Notes under the pieces: model-generated
What the model was told of the DNA's origin: nothing
Databases searched by the model: none
What the model saw: only the letters and a program-made list of their open reading frames with translations
Program-made: the position numbers and the translations under genes
Shown: positions 35,552 through 43,921 of the stretch, piece by piece
How positions within the stretch are numbered: the first letter of the stretch is position 1
How the letters are laid out: each line of letters begins with the position of its first letter
Source of the DNA: Bradyrhizobium sp. Gha
GTDB lineage: Bacteria; Pseudomonadota; Alphaproteobacteria; Rhizobiales; Xanthobacteraceae
Reading direction: 5' to 3'
DNA: 46,893 nt
NCBI RefSeq assembly: GCF_900113735.1
Contig: NZ_FOQM01000052.1
Span: 1 to 46,893, forward strand

Positions 35552-36733
35552 TCAGCCGCGCACGGCTTCAACGAGCGGCCGCGCGGCGTCGCTCGCGACC
35601 TTCGCCGCGGCGCTCTGAATGAACCCGCCGCCGAGCACGCGCGCCTGCCCTGACGGTGCGTCGTAGAACACGCAGGCCTGGCCGGGCGAGACGCCCTCTT
35701 CTCCGGCGACGAGCTCGACCTCGTAATGGCCGTCGGCGCCGCGCAGCCAGGCTGGTTGGGGCGCACGCGTGGAACGCACGCGCACGAACAGCTCGAGACC
35801 AGACCCGATGGCGCGGTCGATGTCGCCGCCGCCGATCCAGTTGACGTCGCGCAAAGCGATGCGGTGCATCTTCAGCGCATCGCGCGGGCCGACCATGACG
35901 CGGCGGTTGGCCGCGTCGAGCCGCACCACGAACAGCGGCGCGGCGGCCGCGATGCCGAGACCGCGGCGCTGGCCGATGGTGAAATTGGCGATGCCGTGAT
36001 GCTGGCCGAGCACGCGGCCGTCGAGATCGACGATGTCGCCGCTTTCCATCGCATTCGGACGCAGACGGGTGATGATGTCGGTGTAGCGCCCCGTCGGCAC
36101 GAAGCAGATGTCCTGGCTGTCGTGCTTGTCGGCGACGCTAAGGCCGAAGCGGCGCGCGAGCTCGCGCGTCTCGGGCTTGGTCATGTCGCCGAGCGGGAAG
36201 CGCAGGAAGTCGAGCTGCTCCTGCGTGGTCGCGAACAGGAAATAGCTCTGGTCGCGGTCGCTGTCGGCGGCGCAGACCAGCGCGCGCGACCCATCGTCGC
36301 AGCGCCGCGAGGCGACGTAATGGCCGGTGGCGAGTGCCTGGGCGCCAAGCTCGCGCGCGGTCTTCAGGAGGTCGCGGAACTTGACCGAGCGGTTGCACTC
36401 GATGCAGGGCACCGGCGTCTCGCCGAGCGCGTAAGAGTCGGCAAAGTTGTCGATGACGGACTCGCGAAAGCGATCCTCGTAATCGAGCACGTAATGGGGA
36501 ATGCCGAGCTTGGCCGCGACGTCGCGCGCGTCGTGAATGTCCTGGCCGGCGCAGCAGGCACCCTTGCGATGGGTCGCCGCGCCGTGGTCATAGAGCTGCA
36601 GCGTGATGCCGACGACGTCATAGCCCTCGGCCTTCAGCAGCGCAGCCGTCGTCGAGGAGTCGACGCCGCCCGACATGGCAACGACGACCCTGGTATCCTC
36701 AGGACGGCCTTCGAGATCCAGACTGTTGAGCAT
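35552..36733 (-). CDS. mnmA: tRNA-specific 2-thiouridylase
   Basis: Installs the 2-thio group on wobble uridine 34 of Lys, Glu and Gln tRNAs. The 393-residue protein shows the PP-loop VVVAMSGGVDSSTTAALLK near the N-terminus, LQLYDHG, the first catalytic Cys in PVPCIECNRSVKF, the second in SQDICFVPTG, and the GQRRGLG segment. The C-terminal beta-barrel ends with VFYDAPSGQARVLGGGFI. Full length. It is divergent from fliK and is a housekeeping gene. Confidence 0.95.
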   Translation of the reverse strand: MLNSLDLEGRPEDTRVVVAMSGGVDSSTTAALLKAEGYDVVGITLQLYDHGAATHRKGACCAGQDIHDARDVAAKLGIPHYVLDYEDRFRESVIDNFADSYALGETPVPCIECNRSVKFRDLLKTARELGAQALATGHYVASRRCDDGSRALVCAADSDRDQSYFLFATTQEQLDFLRFPLGDMTKPETRELARRFGLSVADKHDSQDICFVPTGRYTDIITRLRPNAMESGDIVDLDGRVLGQHHGIANFTIGQRRGLGIAAAAPLFVVRLDAANRRVMVGPRDALKMHRIALRDVNWIGGGDIDRAIGSGLELFVRVRSTRAPQPAWLRGADGHYEVELVAGEEGVSPGQACVFYDAPSGQARVLGGGFIQSAAAKVASDAARPLVEAVRG

Positions 36734-37080
36734 GGGCCTAAGCTGACGTGACGGCGGCGTTTGCCGCGATTGCTGATGCTCTGGACCGGGACGTCAGCGG
36801 TCCCCGGGAACCCTTGTTCCCTCGGGGGCGCTGGCTTGCCCGGTCGAAAGCGGCTGAGAGCACCCTTTAATATAGGCGGCATTCCGGTCAAGCAATCATG
36901 CCCGCCCGGACGTGAGGGCAATTCTTGCCGGGGGCGGCAGAAATGACGGGGCTGAAAGCCGGCCGGCGGGATGGCGTCGGCCGGGCAAGATATTGATTTG
37001 GCATCATAAAATCACATGCCGCGGGATTGGCCCGCTCCTTGCTCACCTTCCGGTCCGAAGATGTTTTCAAGGGGGCGCCT

Positions 37081-38700
37081 GTGGTTGGTGTCACGTCAGA
37101 CGTAGCGGCAAGTGCGCAGGTGTCGAGCGCGCAGCAGAAGCCTGCCCGGCCGCAGAACACCCAGGACACCACGCCCGGCGATTCCTTCGGTTCGCTGGTC
37201 GACAGCAACACCCAGGCCATCAGCAACAGCGCCGCGCCGTCCTCGAGCCAGGACAACGCGCCGCGGCGCAGTGATTCGTCGTCATCCTCCTCGTCGAACC
37301 GAAGCAACACCGCCTCGACCGATCCATCCTCGCAGAGCAAGCCGAGCGACGCCGCGGATTCCGCGCCGCCCGCCAATAGCGACGCACCGGCCGCGCCGGC
37401 CAAGGCTGACGGGACGTCCAAGGGCAGGACCGACGCGGCCACCACCGTCAAGGGCGACAAATCCGACAGCACGAAGGATGCCAAGACCGACGGCACCGAC
37501 GGTCTCGCTGCCGCGGTGGACGCCACGACCGCGGCGCAGACTGCAACGCCGGCAACGACGCCTGATCCGACGGCCGTTCCCGTTGCCGTACCCGTCGTTG
37601 CCGTTGATCCAAATGCTGCGGCGGCCCAGGCGAATGGCACGGCGTCCTCGCCGCTGACGATCGCGGCTGCCGGCATCGCCGCCAGCGCCTCGACCGCAGC
37701 GCAGATCTCAGGCGTCAAGCTGGATGCGACCGGCAAGGCCACGAAGACCGACGGCAAGATGATCGACGGCAAGACCAGCGATGCCAAGGTCGCGCTCACC
37801 GATGCGGCTGCTACGACGACCGACGCGACCGCGACCGATGCGACTGTCAGCGCCGTGCAGCTGACCGCGGTCGACCAGGGCACGCCAAAGACCTCGTTCA
37901 AGGCCGCCGCGACAACGCAAGGTCAGACCGACGTCTCCAATATCGGCCAGGACCCCGGCAAGACCGCGCAGGCGACAACCCCTGCACAAAATCCGGCGGC
38001 CGCGATCACGACCATTGCCGCCCATCCGCAAACCGCCAAGCCGCAGGTTGATACGACCACTGCCGATGGCAAGCCCGCCGCCACCGACGGCAAGACGGAT
38101 GCCACCCCGGCCGCATCGATCACGCACGTCCATGCCGATACGCAAGCGGTTGCTGCCACGACCGATGCCAGCACCCAGGCCGCCAACGCCGTGCAGGCGC
38201 CGCTGACCACCACGACATCGGCAGCCACCGCCTCGACCGCGACACTCACCGCGACCGCGGCCAATGCGAATGCCGTGCCGATCAGCGGCATCCCGGTCGA
38301 GATCGCGGCCGCCGCGCGCTCCGGAAAAACCCGCTTCGACATCAGCCTCGATCCGATCGATCTCGGCCGCATCGACGTCCGCATCAACGTCGACCGCAAC
38401 GGCCAGGTGACCTCGCATCTCACGGTCGATAAGCCGGAGACGCTTCAGATGCTGCGGCAGGACGCACCGCAACTGCAGCGCGCGCTCGACGATGCCGGCC
38501 TCAAGACCGGCAGTAACGGGCTCTCCTTCAGCCTGCGCGACCAGAATTCATCGGGCCAGAACACTGGCCAGAACAACGACAACTCGGGCAATTCCCGCCG
38601 GCTGATCATCAGCGAGGATGATCAGGCGCCAGCCGCGCCCGTCAGCCGCAGCTATGGCCGCATGCTCGGATCGAGCAGCGGCGTCGATATCAGAGTGTGA
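37081..38700 (+). CDS. fliK: Flagellar hook-length control protein
   Basis: Secreted ruler that sets hook length and switches the flagellar export gate. Of about 539 residues, roughly the first 410 are a low-complexity Ala/Thr/Asp/Ser region. The C-terminal Flg_hook domain is clear: PVEIAAAARSGKTRFDISLD, PIDLGRIDVRINVDRNGQV, then LTVDKPETLQMLRQDAPQLQ and RALDDAGLKT. GTG at 37081 is chosen because AAGGGGGCG lies just before it; a TTG at 37027 is also in frame. It lies 13 bases before flgD, as fliK does in several alphaproteobacteria. Rapid divergence of the N-terminal part is usual for FliK. Confidence 0.85.
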   Translation: MVGVTSDVAASAQVSSAQQKPARPQNTQDTTPGDSFGSLVDSNTQAISNSAAPSSSQDNAPRRSDSSSSSSSNRSNTASTDPSSQSKPSDAADSAPPANSDAPAAPAKADGTSKGRTDAATTVKGDKSDSTKDAKTDGTDGLAAAVDATTAAQTATPATTPDPTAVPVAVPVVAVDPNAAAAQANGTASSPLTIAAAGIAASASTAAQISGVKLDATGKATKTDGKMIDGKTSDAKVALTDAAATTTDATATDATVSAVQLTAVDQGTPKTSFKAAATTQGQTDVSNIGQDPGKTAQATTPAQNPAAAITTIAAHPQTAKPQVDTTTADGKPAATDGKTDATPAASITHVHADTQAVAATTDASTQAANAVQAPLTTTTSAATASTATLTATAANANAVPISGIPVEIAAAARSGKTRFDISLDPIDLGRIDVRINVDRNGQVTSHLTVDKPETLQMLRQDAPQLQRALDDAGLKTGSNGLSFSLRDQNSSGQNTGQNNDNSGNSRRLIISEDDQAPAAPVSRSYGRMLGSSSGVDIRV

Positions 38701-38713
38701 GGAGTATCAGGCC

Positions 38714-39433
38714 ATGACCACCACGAGTGCCGCCACCGCGCCTTCAGTCGTCTCCGGCACCACCGACGTTCCGAAATCCTCTTCGTCCGGCTCGCTGAGC
38801 TCGTCCACGGGCGCGACGCTCGCCGGCAACTTCCAGACCTTCCTGACGCTGCTGACCACGCAGCTGCAGAACCAAAACCCGCTCGATCCGCTCGACACCA
38901 ACCAGTTCACCCAGCAGCTGGTGCAGTTCGCCGGCGTCGAGCAACAGCTCAAGACCAATGATTCGCTGTCGCAGCTCGTGACCCTGCAGCAGACCACGCA
39001 GGCAACCCAGGCGCTGGATTTTGTCGGCAAGAGCGCAGTGGTCGACGGCACCACCGCGACCATGTCGCAGTCCTCGGCGACCTGGCATCTCAACGTGCCC
39101 TCCAGCGCCACGGTCAGTATCTCCATCGCCAATTCCACCGGCCAGACCGTCTTCAACGGCCAATATTCCGCCGGTGCCGGCGCCGACATTCCCTTCACCT
39201 GGAATGGCCAGGGCAATGACGGCACGCAATGGCCTGATGGCAAATACACGATCACGGCAACCGGCAAGGACGCGTCCGGCAACAATGTCGGCGTCGGCGC
39301 GCAGGTGCAGGGCACGGTGTCATCAGTCGACCTGACCCAGTCGCCGCCGCTGCTCACCATCGACGGCAACAGCTATACGCTGAGCCAGGTGAAGAGCGTC
39401 GTCGCGAGCACGAGCACCAGCACCAGCAACTAA
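38714..39433 (+). CDS. flgD: Flagellar hook assembly scaffold
   Basis: Hook-cap protein needed for polymerisation of FlgE. The 239-residue protein has the conserved N-terminal block NFQTFLTLLTTQLQNQNPLD, then PLDTNQFTQQLVQFAGVEQQ, and a C-terminal FlgD Ig/tudor-like part with FTWNGQGNDGTQWPDGKYTI. The ATG at 38714 follows GGAG; an earlier frame start overlaps fliK and is unlikely. Co-transcribed with fliK. Confidence 0.93.
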   Translation: MTTTSAATAPSVVSGTTDVPKSSSSGSLSSSTGATLAGNFQTFLTLLTTQLQNQNPLDPLDTNQFTQQLVQFAGVEQQLKTNDSLSQLVTLQQTTQATQALDFVGKSAVVDGTTATMSQSSATWHLNVPSSATVSISIANSTGQTVFNGQYSAGAGADIPFTWNGQGNDGTQWPDGKYTITATGKDASGNNVGVGAQVQGTVSSVDLTQSPPLLTIDGNSYTLSQVKSVVASTSTSTSN

Positions 39434-39630
39434 CGGGCCCGCGCATTGAAGTACGGTCCGTGGCGTTCGCCAGGACGACAATTGAAGGCCTTTGCGCCGT
39501 CCGCGCAGGCCTCACCAGTTAGTAAAGTATTTACGCAGACCCCGCCCGGCCAGTTGAAATCGTGTTTTCAGCCTGCCGGGCGAGCGTCGTTCCAGCCAGT
39601 TTCAACGAGAATTGTATTGAAGCCTTAGGC

Positions 39631-39645
39631 TTAGCGGATTTTTAA
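39631..39645 (+). promoter_or_regulatory. Candidate CtrA box before sciP
   Basis: TTAG-N7-TTAA, one mismatch from the CtrA consensus TTAA-N7-TTAA, about 58 bases upstream of the sciP start. Confidence 0.4.
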
Positions 39646-39702
39646 GCCGGCCGGCGTAGGGTTCCTGAGTGAGTTCAGTGGTTGAGAGTTTGTGAGTACG
39701 CC

Positions 39703-39978
39703 ATGACAGAACCCCATCGCCCGAGGGTAAAATACGTCATCGGGCCGGACGGCAGTCCGCTGACGATTGCAGATCTGCCCGCACCCGGCACTAAACGCTG
39801 GGTCATCCGCCGCAAGGCCGAAGTCGTCGCCGCAGTTCGCGGTGGACTTCTCTCGCTGGAGGAGGCCTGCAGCCGTTACACCCTGACGGTCGACGAATTC
39901 CTATCCTGGCAGTTTTCCATCGACCAGCATGGTCTGGCGGGTCTTCGCACCACCCGCATTCAGCAATATCGCCAGTAA
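39703..39978 (+). CDS. sciP: CtrA inhibitor SciP (DUF1153)
   Basis: Small helix-turn-helix protein that in Caulobacter binds CtrA and blocks activation of its targets, including flagellar genes. The 91-residue product begins MTEPHRPRVKYVIGPDGSP and has the conserved TKRWVIRRKAEVVAAVRGGL, LSLEEACSRYTLTVDEFLSW helix-turn-helix and a Gln-Tyr-Arg-rich end. The ATG at 39703 matches the family start; seven extra upstream codons are unlikely. It is a single-gene unit ending in a strong terminator. Candidate CtrA boxes lie on both sides. Confidence 0.88.
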   Translation: MTEPHRPRVKYVIGPDGSPLTIADLPAPGTKRWVIRRKAEVVAAVRGGLLSLEEACSRYTLTVDEFLSWQFSIDQHGLAGLRTTRIQQYRQ

Positions 39979-40005
39979 GCAATCCGGAAATCTGCTGCTT
40001 TTGAC

Positions 40006-40040
40006 GAAAATCGGCCCCGCTTTGCGAGGCCGATTTTTTT
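40006..40040 (+). terminator. Rho-independent terminator after sciP
   Basis: GAAAATCGGCC and GGCCGATTTTTTT form a strong stem with a GC-rich loop and a T run of seven. Confidence 0.9.
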
Positions 40041-40052
40041 CATGTCCGTTTT

Positions 40053-40068
40053 TGGCGCGACTTTTGTC
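40053..40068 (+). promoter_or_regulatory. Candidate sigma-54 promoter of the fliF operon
   Basis: TGGCGCGACTTTTGTC: GG and TTG are at correct 12-base spacing and the -24 box is one base off consensus; the -12 C is T. About 100 bases before fliF. FlbD, encoded at the end of this operon, is a sigma-54 activator. Confidence 0.45.
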
Positions 40069-40075
40069 CGAGCTC

Positions 40076-40093
40076 TTAATGCTCGTTAACCAT
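40076..40093 (+). promoter_or_regulatory. Candidate CtrA box before fliF
   Basis: TTAATGCTCGTTAACCAT: two TTAA halves spaced by six bases, the second with the full preferred extension TTAACCAT. It lies just downstream of the sigma-54-like promoter, where bound CtrA could block or replace that promoter. Confidence 0.55.
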
Positions 40094-40170
40094 ATCGAAA
40101 CCATCACCTAGGCAATAATTGCCCAGTCGGCCGCTGTTGGGTTGCGGGTCGAATCTGTCGGGGCGGTTGC

Positions 40171-41784
40171 TTGCAAGGTCTTGCGGACTTTTTAAAAGGT
40201 ATCGGCGCCGCCCGCTTCGGGGCGATGATCGCGGTCACCGCCGCACTCATCGGCTTCTTCGCGTTCGTCATCATGCGGGTCACCACGCCGCAGATGACGA
40301 CGCTGTTCACCGACCTCAGCATGGAGGATTCCTCCAGCATTATCAAAGACCTGGAACGCCAGGGCATCCACTACGAGCTGCGCAATGACGGCACCATCAT
40401 CATGGTGCCCAAGGACAAGGTCACGCGTCTGCGCATGAAGCTCGCCGAGGGCGGCCTGCCCAAGGGCGGCGGCGTCGGCTACGAGGTCTTCGACAAGTCG
40501 GACGCGCTCGGCACGACCTCTTTCGTCCAAAACATCAACCATCTGCGCGCGCTGGAGGGCGAACTCGCCCGCACCATCCGGGCCATCGACCGGATCCAGG
40601 CCGCCCGCGTCCACCTCGTGCTGCCCGAGCGCCCGCTATTCGCGCGCGACGCGCCGGAGCCGTCGGCCTCGATCGTGGTCCGGGTTCGCGGCTCGCTCGA
40701 AGCCCAGCAGATCCGCGCCATCCGCCACCTCGTCGCCTCCGCCGTCAACGGCCTGAAGCCGCAGCGGGTCTCGATCGTCGATGAAGCCGGCCAGCTGCTC
40801 GCCGACGGCGCCGCCACCGATCCGGAGCAGGCCGCAGGCGACGACCGGCGCATCGCCTTCGAGAAGCGGCTGCGCAAGGAGGTCGAGGACATCGTCTCCT
40901 CCGTGGTCGGCTCCGGCCGCGCCCGGGTCCAGCTCTCCGCCGATTTCGACTTCAACAAGATCACCCAGACCTCGGACAAGTTCGATCCTGAAGGCCGCGT
41001 GCTGCGCTCGACCCAGACCCGCGAAGAGCAGAGCATGACGGCCGACAATAACGGTCAGGTCACGGTCAACAACGAGCTCCCCGGTCAGCAGCAGAACAGC
41101 GGCCTGGCCGCCAAGGACCAGAGCAAGAAGACCGAAGAGACCAACAATTACGAGATCTCCCGCACCACCAAGACCGAAGTGACCGAGGCCGGCCGGGTCA
41201 ACCGCATCTCGGTCGCGGTGCTGGTCGACGGCATCTACACCAAGAACGACAAGGGCGAACTCACCTACACCGACCGCACCAAGGAGCAGCTCGACCGCAT
41301 CGCCACCCTGGTGCGCTCGGCGATCGGCTTCGACCAGAAGCGCGGCGACCAGGTCGAGGTCGTCAATCTGCGCTTTGCCGATGCCCCCTCCACCGCCCCG
41401 ATCGCCGAGCCCTCCGGCTTCCTCGGCATGCTGCAATTCACCAAGGACGACGTCATATACTTCGTCGAGCTCGGCGTGATGATGCTGCTCGGCCTGGTCG
41501 TGATGTTCATGGTGATCCGTCCGCTGGTGAAGCGCATCCTCGCCTCCGACGAAGTCGCCGCCGCCATCTCCGGCGTGCTCTCGGGCCCCGCAGCTTCCGA
41601 AGAGGCCGCCCCGCCCTCCGGCCAGCCGCTGCTGGCGGGCGGCGCCGCCAGCGCCATCGACGTCGCCACCATCCAGGGCCAGGTCCACGCCCAGTCCGTT
41701 CATCGCGTCGGCGAGCTCGCCGAACGCAATCCCAACGAAACCGTCGCCATCATCCGGCAATGGCTAACCGAACCCGCGAAATGA
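40171..41784 (+). CDS. fliF: Flagellar MS-ring protein
   Basis: Forms the inner-membrane MS ring that seats the export gate and rotor. The 537-residue protein has an N-terminal membrane span at about 18-36, the YscJ/FliF ring-building domains (MTTLFTDLSMEDSSSIIKDL; RLRMKLAEGGLPKGGGVGYE; RAARVHLVLPE-type AARVHLVLPERPLFARD), and a variable hydrophilic middle. A second span follows near 425-450, then a C-terminal FliG-binding tail ending AIIRQWLTEPAK. The start is TTG at 40171 (MQGLADFLKGIG), which fits the family N-terminus; GTCGGGG lies upstream. First gene of fliF-G-H-N-flbD. Confidence 0.93.
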   Translation: MQGLADFLKGIGAARFGAMIAVTAALIGFFAFVIMRVTTPQMTTLFTDLSMEDSSSIIKDLERQGIHYELRNDGTIIMVPKDKVTRLRMKLAEGGLPKGGGVGYEVFDKSDALGTTSFVQNINHLRALEGELARTIRAIDRIQAARVHLVLPERPLFARDAPEPSASIVVRVRGSLEAQQIRAIRHLVASAVNGLKPQRVSIVDEAGQLLADGAATDPEQAAGDDRRIAFEKRLRKEVEDIVSSVVGSGRARVQLSADFDFNKITQTSDKFDPEGRVLRSTQTREEQSMTADNNGQVTVNNELPGQQQNSGLAAKDQSKKTEETNNYEISRTTKTEVTEAGRVNRISVAVLVDGIYTKNDKGELTYTDRTKEQLDRIATLVRSAIGFDQKRGDQVEVVNLRFADAPSTAPIAEPSGFLGMLQFTKDDVIYFVELGVMMLLGLVVMFMVIRPLVKRILASDEVAAAISGVLSGPAASEEAAPPSGQPLLAGGAASAIDVATIQGQVHAQSVHRVGELAERNPNETVAIIRQWLTEPAK

Positions 41785-41798
41785 TCGAGTGAACTGAC

Positions 41799-42893
41799 AT
41801 GGCCGCGTCCCTGCAAAACGCCAACTCGAACGACATCACCAGCGTGATCTCAACGCTCGGCCAGCGAGCCGGCAACCGCGCCAACGGCAAGGGCGCCGAC
41901 CATCTGACCGGCCCGCGCCGCGCCGCGATCCTGATGCTGGCGCTGGGTGAGCAATACGGCGGCAAGATCTGGTCGCTGCTCGACGACGACGAAGTGCGGC
42001 AGCTCTCGCTGGAAATGTCGACGCTCGGCACCGTCGAGGTCGACACGGTCGAGGACATGCTGCTCGAATTCGTCTCGCGCATGTCGGCTTCCGGCGCGCT
42101 GATGGGCAATTTCGACGCCACCGAGCGGCTACTGCAGCAATACCTGCCGCCGGAACGAGTCAATGGCATCATGGACGAGATCCGCGGCCCTGCGGGGCGC
42201 AACATGTGGGAGAAGCTCTCCAACGTGCAGGAAGAGGTTCTCGCCAACTACCTCAAGAACGAATATCCGCAGACCATCGCCGTGGTGCTGTCGAAGCTGA
42301 AGCCGGAACATGCCGCCCGCGTGCTCGGCATCTTCCCCGAGGACCTCGCGCTCGATGTCGTCAACCGCATGCTGAAGATGGAGGCGGTGCAGAAGGAGGT
42401 GATCGAGAGCGTGGAGAAGACGCTGCGCACCGAATTCATGTCCAACCTGTCGCAGACCCGCCGCCGCGACGCCCACGAGGTGATGGCGGAAATCTTCAAC
42501 AATTTCGACCGCCAGACCGAAACCCGCTTCATCACCTCGCTCGAAGAGGACAACCGGGAATCGGCCGAGCGCATCAAGGCGCTGATGTTCACCTTCGACG
42601 ATCTCGTGAAGCTCGATTCCGGATCGGCCCAGACGCTGATGCGCAACGTCGACAAGGACAAGCTCGGCGTGGCGCTGAAGAGCGCCAACGAGGATGTCCG
42701 CAGCTTCTTCTTCGGCAACATGTCCTCCCGCGCGGCCAAGATGCTGCAGGACGACATGGCGGCGATGGGCCCGGTGCGCCTGCGCGACGTCGATGAGGCC
42801 CAGGCGCTGCTGGTCAACCTCGCCAAGGACCTCGCCGCCAAGGGCGAGATCATGCTGACCAAGAACCGCGCTGACGACGAACTGGTGTATTGA
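41799..42893 (+). CDS. fliG: Flagellar motor switch protein FliG
   Basis: Rotor component that converts ion flow through the stator into torque. The 364-residue protein shows the N-terminal FliF-binding part (GPRRAAILMLALGEQYGGKI), the middle domain (LANYLKNEYPQTIAVVLSKL and PEHAARVLGIFPEDLALDVV), and the C-terminal domain. That domain carries the charged torque helix region (MFTFDDLVKLDSGSAQTLMR and SRAAKMLQDDMAAMGPVRLR). Fourteen bases after fliF; its stop overlaps the fliH start. Confidence 0.96.
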   Translation: MAASLQNANSNDITSVISTLGQRAGNRANGKGADHLTGPRRAAILMLALGEQYGGKIWSLLDDDEVRQLSLEMSTLGTVEVDTVEDMLLEFVSRMSASGALMGNFDATERLLQQYLPPERVNGIMDEIRGPAGRNMWEKLSNVQEEVLANYLKNEYPQTIAVVLSKLKPEHAARVLGIFPEDLALDVVNRMLKMEAVQKEVIESVEKTLRTEFMSNLSQTRRRDAHEVMAEIFNNFDRQTETRFITSLEEDNRESAERIKALMFTFDDLVKLDSGSAQTLMRNVDKDKLGVALKSANEDVRSFFFGNMSSRAAKMLQDDMAAMGPVRLRDVDEAQALLVNLAKDLAAKGEIMLTKNRADDELVY

Positions 42894-43513
42894 TGGGCGC
42901 TCCGGCCAAATTCCTGTTCGATACCGACTTCGCCGCGCCCGACCGGACGCGCGAGAAGGCCGCGACTGCGGCCGAGATCGCGCAGAAGGTCGCGGAAGCC
43001 GAAGCCCGTGCCTATCAGGACGGCTTTGCCGCAGGCCAGCGCGAGGCCAAGGCCGAGAGCGACCGCCGCGTCGCCCTCGCGATGGAAGAGATCAGTATCG
43101 GCGTCAGGGGCGTCGCGTCCGGCATCGGCAACATCGAAACCAGGATGGAGACCGAGGCGGTCGAGGTCGCCATCGCGGTCGCGCGCAAGCTGTGCGCCGA
43201 CCTCATCGCCGCCGAGCCGCTCGGCGAGATCATGGCGCTGGTCAAGGACTGTTTTTCGCATCTGGTGGCGACGCCGCATCTCGTCGTCCGCATCAACGAC
43301 GCGCTCTACGACAGCGCGCGCGAGAAGATCGAGCGGCTTGCCAAGCAGAGCGGTTTCGAAGGTCGGCTGGTGATCCTGGCCGAACCCGAAATTGCCGCCG
43401 GCGACTGCCGGATCGAATGGGCCGACGGCGGCGTCGTGCTGGAGCGCAGCGCCATCGCGGCCAGGATCGACGACATGGTCGGACGCTATATCGCGTCCCG
43501 CAGGGGGAATTAA
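42893..43513 (+). CDS. fliH: FliH-like flagellar export regulator
   Basis: Stator-like protein that binds and regulates the export ATPase FliI. The 206-residue product starts MGAPAKFLFDTDFAAPDRTR. It has a charged helical N-terminal half (ATAAEIAQKVAEAEARAYQD, then AAGQREAKAES) and a C-terminal part with ARKLCADLIAAEP, LVVRINDALYDSAREKIERL and ECRIEW-type GDCRIEWADGGVVLER. The latter is the typical FliH/YscL end. The ATG overlaps the fliG stop codon by one base. Position between fliG and fliN supports the call. Confidence 0.82.
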   Translation: MGAPAKFLFDTDFAAPDRTREKAATAAEIAQKVAEAEARAYQDGFAAGQREAKAESDRRVALAMEEISIGVRGVASGIGNIETRMETEAVEVAIAVARKLCADLIAAEPLGEIMALVKDCFSHLVATPHLVVRINDALYDSAREKIERLAKQSGFEGRLVILAEPEIAAGDCRIEWADGGVVLERSAIAARIDDMVGRYIASRRGN

Positions 43514-43516
43514 GCC

Positions 43517-43867
43517 ATGAGCGACAATGACGGACAGGTGCCGCTGCCCGACCTCAACGGCCCGCTGCCGCCTGCCGGCGCCGACGTCGGCTACAACGAG
43601 GACGAATATGCCTCGCGCGTCGCCGCCGACCTGGAAGCCGTCTTCGACGTGCCGGTGCAGGTCTCGGCCGTGCTCGGCCGCTCCAAGATGGATGTCGGCG
43701 AGCTGTTGAAGCTCGGACCCGGCACCGTGCTCGAGCTCGACCGCCGCGTCGGCGAGGCCATCGACATCTACGTCAACAACAAGCTCGTCGCTCGCGGCGA
43801 GGTGGTGCTGGTCGAGGACAAGCTCGGCGTCACGATGACGGAAATCATCAGGACCGAACGCGGCTAA
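43517..43867 (+). CDS. fliN: Flagellar motor switch protein FliN
   Basis: Lower C-ring subunit that helps switch rotation direction and binds FliH. The 116-residue protein has an acidic N-terminal tail and a SpoA domain: FDVPVQVSAVLGRSKMDVGE, LLKLGPGTVLELDRRVGEAI, and DIYVNNKLVARGEVVLVEDK with the ending LGVTMTEIIRTER. Three bases after fliH. Full length. Confidence 0.95.
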   Translation: MSDNDGQVPLPDLNGPLPPAGADVGYNEDEYASRVAADLEAVFDVPVQVSAVLGRSKMDVGELLKLGPGTVLELDRRVGEAIDIYVNNKLVARGEVVLVEDKLGVTMTEIIRTERG

Positions 43868-43921
43868 GGCACGCAGAAAGAATGACACGCGGCAGCGCGA
43901 ACAGACGGACAGGAGACTGAC

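Noticed and set aside
36888..37901. 337-codon minus-strand frame opposite fliK
   Set aside because: Mirror frame of the low-complexity fliK region; only Ala/Ser/Val repeats.
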